Below, piece by piece: positions 57,420-64,000 of a stretch of 64,000 bases of DNA. Source of the DNA: Metaphire vulgaris (Eukaryota > Annelida > Clitellata > Crassiclitellata > Megascolecidae); NCBI GenBank assembly GCA_018105865.1, contig CM030832.1:18487519-18551518 (forward strand). Direction: 5' to 3'. The translations under genes were made by a program, and so were the position numbers. The first letter of the stretch is position 1. Every line of letters starts with the position of its first letter. The notes beneath the pieces were generated by a model. The model was not told the DNA's origin. It saw only the letters and a list, made by a program, of their open reading frames with translations, and ran no database searches.

Positions 57420-58046
57420 TTTGAGGATATTTTAAAGGAGTGGTAAGTTAAAGGCATTTGAAATTCTAATTCTAATTGACTACATATTGGTAAAAAATAA
57501 ATTGGCAGAAAATGTAAGGAAATACAAGATTTATCCAGGAGCAGATTGCAATACAGACCATCAGCTGTTAGTTGCAAGCTTGAAAACTATGGCGGTTAAT
57601 ATAGATAAAGTGATTGGAGAAAAGGAATTTGATTACGCGTGTAAAATAACAAATTGATTTTCCTGTCTGGAAGGGAGAAACAATGAAAATATAACCATAT
57701 AAAATGTATGGAAGGAGCTGGTCTACCATGTAGGAAGAAGCTGTGGACACTGTTGGCACAAAGAAGAAAACAAAATAAAAGTGGATAGAAAACATCTATA
57801 ACTCTAACTCTCAAACTGATGGAATAGAAGAGAATGGTAAAATGCACTAATCTCACAAAATATAAAGAACTAATGAAGTACAACCACAAGACAGTTAGAA
57901 TCGATAAGGAAACTCAAATTAACAAGATGTGTGAAGAGCTGGAGCAGAGTTCAAAAACTGGTAATACAAGAAATTTGTTCCAAGCAGTTAAGGAAATAAA
58001 CACTTTCAAACCGAGTGTAAATATAAACAAAGCGGATCTAGGACGT
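57420..58046 (+). pseudogene. RTE-like LINE endonuclease/linker remnant
   Basis: The + strand shows YPGADCNTDHQLLVASLK-like residues (about 57532-57586), the end of an RTE-type endonuclease. A linker follows with NKMCEELEQSSKTGNTRNLF and VKEINTFKPS (57919-58020), matching the region before the reverse transcriptase in that clade. It is broken by stops and cut off by the MITE at 58050. Confidence 0.7.
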
Positions 58047-58049
58047 ATA

Positions 58050-58397
58050 CGATGCGTCATGTAATTGCTTAAAACACAGTTTGCTACAGCTGTACAGACT
58101 ACAGAAGGTAGTCTTAGTCCAAACAATGTTCAATGGGTCCCCCTTTAGCCCTAATAACCAGTAAAATTCTGCCCAACCACAAAAAAAGATTCGCAATGTG
58201 GATCATATGAAAGAAGTGCTAACATTTTGTTGGGATCAGATCTGACAGGATGTGATAGACAAAGCGATTGACCAGTGGTTGGGTAAAATTTTACTGGTTA
58301 TTTGGACTAAAGAGGGACACAATGAACATTGTTTGGACTAAGACTACCTTCCGTAGTTTGTAGCAAACTTTGTTTTAAGCAATTATGTGACTCATCG
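58050..58397. mobile_element. Palindromic MITE with about 140-bp arms
   Basis: The two halves are inverted copies at roughly 85 percent by eye. CGATGCGTCATGTAATTGCT at the left pairs with AGCAATTATGTGACTCATCG at the right. Shared internal blocks include TAGTCTTAGTCCAAACAATG and TAACCAGTAAAATT. TA flanks both ends. The loop is only about 90 bases. Equal open frames on opposite strands are a by-product. Confidence 0.85.
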
Positions 58398-58718
58398 TAT
58401 GTTAATGTTTTAATGACGTCAATTTCGGGTCTATCTGTTTGTTACCGTTTTTCTTCGTCATGTGTTAGAGCAATGCTAATTACATTAGATTTTGTGAATT
58501 CTCAAGTAAATCTCAACTTTAGTATTTTTATTTCCTTCATAACTTGAATATCAAGAAAGTTACATTGCTTCAAAATCGACCGGGATTTATTGGCACACAC
58601 ACCCGGTATATACAATACATATATCATTCTGTTTATACCTGCTTGTAATTTACTGAGGAGGCATAAAGAAAAAATTGATTAATTTTGAGAACTACACTGA
58701 TGACGGCCTTTGGGTGCT

Positions 58719-58912
58719 AGAACAAAATGTTCGCTGACAAAATGTCACGGACAAAATGTCATTGGAACAAAATGTCAGTGGACAAAATGTCAGCAGACAA
58801 AATGTAATGTTAACTCTAACCTAACTCTAAACCATGACATTTTGTCCATGACATTTTGTCCACTGACATTTTAGTCCCCATGACATTTTGTCCGTGACAT
58901 TTTGTCCATTTT
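58719..58912. repeat. Foldback array of GGACAAAATGTC
   Basis: About six direct copies of (G)GACAAAATGTCA on the left face about five inverted copies (TGACATTTTGTCC) on the right. They are separated by a short TAACTCTAACCTAACTCTAA spacer. Confidence 0.92.
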
Positions 58913-59148
58913 GTTAATAGCATATATTATTTGTCAGTGGCATTGCATAGTTTTGTTAATAGCATGTTGATGATGTCATCCAAAAGCAGAATTATTCTCA
59001 ATTTCATTCGGAATGATGCTCAATTGTTAGAAAATGTATGTTCCTAGTTTAAATGTTTCAGTAGCCCTATTTAGAAAAAATTTTCACCATTCTTGGTTTC
59101 ACTCACCAGGTGACATCATGTGGTGTGACTTACACCTTTATAAGTATA

Positions 59149-59719
59149 CTAGAAAGATGCTCGCTTCGCTCGCAGTGCAGGATAATACTAAAACCCAATC
59201 ATTGAATTCATGCTGCTGAACAACGTTTCAATGATGTACATACGCCATAGCCAAGCTCTGACCAACGTCAAACGCGTGTGGCTGTTAAGCTCGCGTCGCC
59301 GTTAAACGCGTGGCGTTAAGCCGTGTCGCCGGCGCCGCGAGTTGTACATTATGACGCTGCGCGTATGCGCCGTCAAAACGCTTTGCGTGGCGTTAAGCTT
59401 CATGTGGCGCTCGCCGCGTCGCAGTTTGCTTCGGCGTTGCTGTTCGCTCGTCGCCATTCGCCGTGAGTTGTACACATTGTGGCGCTGCAACATACGCCGT
59501 CAAACGCCGGCGCGTTGCCGTTCGCCAACCGTGTCGCCGCTGCGAAGCCTAAGGTTCCAGAACGACCAATCAGAACGCTCACCCAGCCAACCAATCAGAA
59601 TGCTTGAAGGTAACGAATGAGAACGTCACACAGCCAACCAATCAGAACGCTCACACAGCCAACCAATCAGAACGCTTGAAGGTAACAGACATACAGAGCA
59701 AGGATTTTAATATTATAGA
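59149..59719 (-). mobile_element. Non-autonomous Helitron-like element (571 bp)
   Basis: On the - strand it runs from TCTATAATATTAAAATCC (5', at 59719) to a GCGAGCGAAGCGAGC hairpin and CTAG (3', at 59149). The flanking bases are A and T. It contains repeated CCAATCAGAACGCT motifs near the 5' end. There is no coding capacity. Confidence 0.82.
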
Positions 59720-60394
59720 TGTGCCCCTATTGACCCTAGCCTCTCTTTGAGAATCCTTATTAATTGGCAGGGACAGTTTTATTGCAGTTGGAGCATGTTA
59801 GTCACATTTTTCTAATAAGTATTGAGGTTAATTGCGCTTAGGGCCATCCATATATTATGTATGCAAAAGGCCATATTTTCAGACCCTTTCCCTGGTTGCA
59901 TCCTCTACATTTTTGGACCACCTCCTGTATGTATACATACAAATTAGCTTCTCTACCTTCACACCCTGCTTGAAAAATTAATTTTTTTAACCATAGTCAC
60001 AATGCGTACAGTGGAGTAAAGTTGTCACAGCTAAGAAAAGCAAGAAATGTGCTTTAGCAATTGCAGGCATGTGAAAATTCTCGTGACCCATTGCCTACTC
60101 ATGAGAAAGTAATTGTGTTCAAATCTACCGGTAATGTGTATAAATGCAACCAGTTTTCTGTCTGAATGGTTATTTTTTAATTGGTATGTAGGCTGCTGTA
60201 TATTAATTTGTGCACACTTAAGCATTCAATCGAGAACTATCCCCCTTCCCGTATTCACATGTATGCAAAATCTCCCTAATCAAATTACCCCTCTCCATCA
60301 ATGCATACATAATTATGTGGATGGTCCCTTAAGCATCAAAAGATATCAAAGTGTGTTGTTTAAGTATAAAACCTGGATTCCACCCAAATGTTGA
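59720..60394. other. Spacer, nothing assigned
   Basis: No bordered repeat or coding exon was recognised. Confidence 0.4.
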
Positions 60395-60575
60395 TTGAAA
60401 GAAATTGATGGAAGTTCTAAGATGAATTGGAATTGATTACCTACCGTATGTAGGTTGGTGATGGTCAGAATAGATGGTGGCTTCTCTGATGCAGGATTGT
60501 TTGGAAGAAGAGAGGAGTGAGACAAAGATGTCCTCTGTCATCCCTGCTGTTTTATCATCTCTATGAAAGATGTGG
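60395..60575 (+). pseudogene. RTE-like reverse transcriptase fragment
   Basis: The + strand reads VRIDGGFSDAGLFGRR, then after a one-base shift near 60512 GVRQRCPLSSLLFYHLYE. This is the conserved G-V-R-Q-G-C-P-L-S-P box of LINE reverse transcriptases with the second Gly replaced. Downstream sequence is unrelated. Confidence 0.65.
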
Positions 60576-60918
60576 ACAATTACTGTATAAAGTGGAATCT
60601 ATGAAAGATGTGGATGAAGGCACATTTTCCAACTGGATAAGCCGGTTTAACATGGCTCACAATGCGCGGACGACTGGGGAAGCGGCGTTTATTTGCAGCA
60701 TACAACTCACTGTGTGCGACCTACTTTCTGTTGTTCAACCAATCAGGCGCGAGGCGGATAAAGAAGTTAAAGAAGAAGCAGAAATGTCGATAACTCCGGC
60801 GCATTATGGGTCCACCTTTGCAATGTCATGTTCAATTCGAGATAACAAATCTTCAAATGCAGCAAAATCCATTAAATGCGAAATTGTTAAATGCATCAGT
60901 TCCCTGAAAAAGGAATAA
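60576..60918 (+). other. Open frame of unknown nature
   Basis: The frame continuing from the LINE fragment stays open to 60918, about 114 codons, with a Lys-rich C-terminus. It is not recognised. A CCAATCAGGCGCG block at about 60740 looks like a CCAAT box but has no gene attached. It is probably non-coding. Confidence 0.2.
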
Positions 60919-62226
60919 CCATGCAACTCTCTGCACCTTATCCATGGTCTTATCTTCCGCCTTTCTTTTCTTTTTTTTCCCCGTGGAAAGTGCATGCACT
61001 GATGTGAGCGCCACCAAAAACATCATGCCACATAATAAAAACCATCAGCCATTTTTCTCTAAATGATCAGGCACTCTTGGGTGGCCTCAGTTAAAGGTCG
61101 CATTTTTGGAACCGGGATATCTGCGGAAACAAATGCTTAACGGGACCTGAACCCGCTCTGTAACCACTTTTCTCTGCATCTTCCGCCCCTATTAAAGTTG
61201 AAAATAAAACCATCAGATTTGTCTATGATCAGGCACTCTTGGCTGGCAGTTAAAGAAGTCTGCAAAACAAATGGACTCAGTAACCGGGTTTCATGCAATT
61301 ATAGATTGAAAATAAACATATGAAAGATTAAGGTCATGAAAATTAGCAGGACCCATTGTAAGATCAACATAAAATCAGTGGTGTCAAAATACAAAAATAC
61401 AAAGAGAGGAAGACTGCTGCTGTGGTCTTGTAATAATACATAATACGGAACTAATTCTTATCACAAAAGACATGGACTGTACTGCTGAAATAAGCAGAAG
61501 AAAATGTTTGTGAAAAGAAACCTCCTGCAAGCAACGAGAACTGATGAAAGGCGGTCTCAGCAGATGCACATTTATCTCAGGAATTCTGGCTTTGGTGGAC
61601 AGAATTTTGCATTTAAAATGTCTATTATGCTAATGGTATGACTTGGAGTTACAGGCAGAGTTATAATGGACATTACCTTTGTATTGATTTTGATGTGTTT
61701 TAATTTGTAGTTCTTGTAAATACTTGGGCAATTTACACCATATGAAAAAACTTAATTAATGACACCAACAATTATGACTGTGATAACATGGTACTGTATA
61801 TGCATGTGTGTTTTGATTAGTGAAAATTGAAAATGCTAATATATAGTAAATATGATTTGAAAAAAGCTATTGAGGGGCTAAATGCAGAATTCTTGCAGCT
61901 TCTTGCTATTGAATGAGTGTCCAATGTTGATATGATCATAAAGAGTTGTTATTGATCCTAACATTATTTAGGATGTATGCCAATCAATAAAAAAGAACTG
62001 TGCCCGAAGAAGTAAATGTTCATCTTGTTTCTTGTTTATATAGTGACATTTATCAAATCTTGTTTCTGTCTGTATTTTAACTTAAATTATAATTTCGCTT
62101 TGTGTAAGAGTCAGCTTTGACATTATCCTATGATTCATGAATGTTTTGGTGTCTATATATGATTAGTCATTTTTCTTTTAGGCTCTAACTTAAACTCAGT
62201 CTTAATTCTGTAATATATGATGTTAG
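60919..62226. other. Non-coding, with a diverged duplication
   Basis: AATAAAACCATCAG..ATGATCAGGCACTCTTGG occurs near 61037-61082 and again near 61203-61242, an old duplication of about 160 bases. AATAAA at 61986 follows. No gene is recognised. Confidence 0.4.
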
Positions 62227-63258
62227 CCCTTTAGCATCCAGGTAATGAAAAATGGAAAAGTTCCTGACGACCAGGAAAAATTTGTTGAGACGTCCCTGAA
62301 TACCAGTGTTTTTGTGTATTTCACATAATATTGGATTATTTTCAACTTGCAATTGTTCAGGTTATTTGAAAGCTAAAAAATGAGGTATACGCCATTGCTT
62401 TGCATTTTTATTCCTCTTTCTAACTATCTGTGCAAAAATACATTGAATTTGTGAGGGGGCCACTCTCTGGCCTAAAACAGCCCCCTCAAAAAGTCAAAAA
62501 AATTTGTTTAAAGCTCTGCAGCTAAAATTTTTGAATGGTAAGCTATCTCTGATGAGTGGCAGAGGTGTAGGGAAATGTAATTGGAATGAAATAAATCAAG
62601 AATTTCATAGCTGGGACTATATTTAACAGAGATATACTGTTTCTTAGCGAGCACCCTTCTTTTCTTTTTTCTTTCAACATTTCAAAGTTACAAATGAAAC
62701 TGGTTTCATACAAAAAGGAGTTAAATTAGGTAAGTGGAGTTTATTTGTTTATATTCCTATTTCTCGCAAGTACATTGATGTTTCTGTGCTGAGATGGAAT
62801 TTAATTCCTTGAAATATACAGGTTGTTTATGCAGGTGATGAATTTAAAAGGGCTGATTCAAATAGTCGCTATTTTTAGCTATGACGTTATCAACTTAAAT
62901 ACCCATGGGAATTCCGGGGGTTCTCCTCCACTTATACATACAATCATAGAACATAGATGGTATGTTTGACTTAGAAGGTAATTTTAAATACTTTCATTTG
63001 ACTTGTGTTTACACATGCAGCAAATTTAAATACTGATTTAATGGGACAATTTTTTTCATAAGCTTGATTTTTTGGGCCAGATAACTGTGGGAATCTTGAG
63101 TGATAGCCCTCCTACATGTGACCATCCGATGACAACTGCTTAGATGTTATATTAAACGAGATAAGCCGTTAGAAACTAAGGTACTGCACATGGGCATGTT
63201 TGGGCGCTTTGGTTGTTAAGGGGCATGGACGTGCATGGGCACTTTGTTCGTTAAAGGG
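62227..63258. mobile_element. Possible piggyBac-like non-autonomous element
   Basis: CCCTTTAGCATCC at the left and CGTTAAAGGG at the right form short inverted ends starting CCCTTTA. TTAG precedes and TTAA follows, close to the TTAA target of piggyBac elements. No transposase is present. The left target is mutated, so the call is tentative. Confidence 0.45.
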
Positions 63259-63404
63259 TTAAGGTTTGTATAATGTGATGGTGCATAGATCTTTCATTGT
63301 ATTTTGATAAATTCTGTCCATTTGAAATATAATCACACTAAAGTTAGATTTGGTTTGATATACTAATATTTGTTTATTTAATTTCTATACCTCAAATAAA
63401 TAAA

Positions 63405-64000
63405 GTGAAGTAAAGTAAAGTAAAATCTCGTGGATTTCTATAGCGCCGTGGAAAGCAGCACAGCAGTAGCTGCTTATTCTTTGGCGCTCAGCCTCTCTTA
63501 AAATAGCTATGGGGAAGGTATGTTATCAGCCAGGCAATAGTCAACATCCAAAGGGCAGTGAGGCTAGGTTGTTACAGCTATGGAGGATATGATTTTAGAA
63601 AAAGGAATGATTTAAGCTTGGATCTGAAGACTTGAGGAGATAATGCAGGAATTATAGGAAATGAGGATTCAGATTTTATTGTTTGAAAGTGTCCAAGACT
63701 GTGGAGGGAAGCTGGGATTGAGTTCCAAAGTTCAGGTGAGGCGTATGAGAAGGCACGGTTGCAAATTTTCAGGGATGACTGATTGAGTGGGCGTGACAGA
63801 GTGAGGTAAGATGATGAACGTGTGGGTCAAGGAGGCTGAGGGGTTAATAGTGATCTAAGGTAGACAGGAATAAGAAATAAAGAAATAAGGAATCGAACAG
63901 GATTGGAAACACTAGGAACAATGATCAGATGCAGAAGGTTAATGTGGTATGGACAATGTGGAAAGAAAGGAGGACGACCAGATCGCCAGACAGGCAATGA
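63405..64000 (-). mobile_element. LINE 3' region, same family as 18640-20811
   Basis: The reverse complement matches the 3' part of that LINE: the AAGTAAAGTAAA tail, GGATTTCTATAGCGCCG and GCAGCTGCTTATTC modules, then the 3' untranslated region and ORF2 C-terminus. It runs off the window edge. Confidence 0.88.

Noticed and set aside
57914..58547. Two genes with the same N-terminus on opposite strands
   Set aside because: Their identical starts are caused by the palindromic MITE at 58050-58397.
60517..60918. A 133-codon gene
   Set aside because: Its first residues are a frame-shifted LINE reverse transcriptase box. The remainder is not recognisable, so the frame is probably accidental.

Overview
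The window is nuclear DNA of an invertebrate animal. The evidence is genes split by GT..AG introns, a protocadherin, an animal-type flavin monooxygenase, several LINE clades and a very dense load of small DNA transposons. The sequence alone does not settle the phylum. A marine lophotrochozoan or an invertebrate deuterostome would both fit. The palindrome TAGGCCTA occurs about twenty times, far above the roughly one expected, and is a compositional signature of this genome.

Layout. 1-3008 is upstream and 5' non-coding sequence with two non-autonomous hAT elements. 3055-13349 (+) is a protocadherin gene. One large exon encodes a signal peptide, seven cadherin repeats, a transmembrane helix and the start of the tail. 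Two further exons (9915-10205 and 12787-13349) can be joined in frame and would supply a glycine-rich cytoplasmic tail. Two single-base frame breaks (about 4041 and about 10113) look more like assembly errors than decay. 13.4-23.6 kb is a transposon graveyard: a hAT transposase remnant, a LINE and a 1.6 kb hAT element with telomere-like ends. 25602-41300 (+) is an intact five-exon flavin-containing monooxygenase of 429 aa. Its large introns hold nested hAT, pogo/Tigger, Helitron and LINE insertions, a 77-bp minisatellite and a purine-rich tract. 41418-41949 is an uninterrupted GAT repeat of about 177 units. 42-64 kb has no recognisable host gene. It contains a complete pogo-type transposon (46892-49887) with an intact 679-aa transposase carrying a C-terminal PHD-like finger, many MITEs, RTE and CR1/L2-like LINE fragments, Helitrons and foldback elements.

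Most mobile elements are delimited here by terminal inverted repeats plus exact 8-bp target duplications read from the sequence, so their borders are good to the base. Two recurring themes stand out. One is a cassette near ATGACCTTTTTTGCTTGTCAG, repeated inside many MITEs whose termini differ. The other is a CTAG core in the target duplications of one hAT group. The two host genes have unrelated roles (neural-type adhesion and xenobiotic or metabolite oxidation), and nothing links them functionally.
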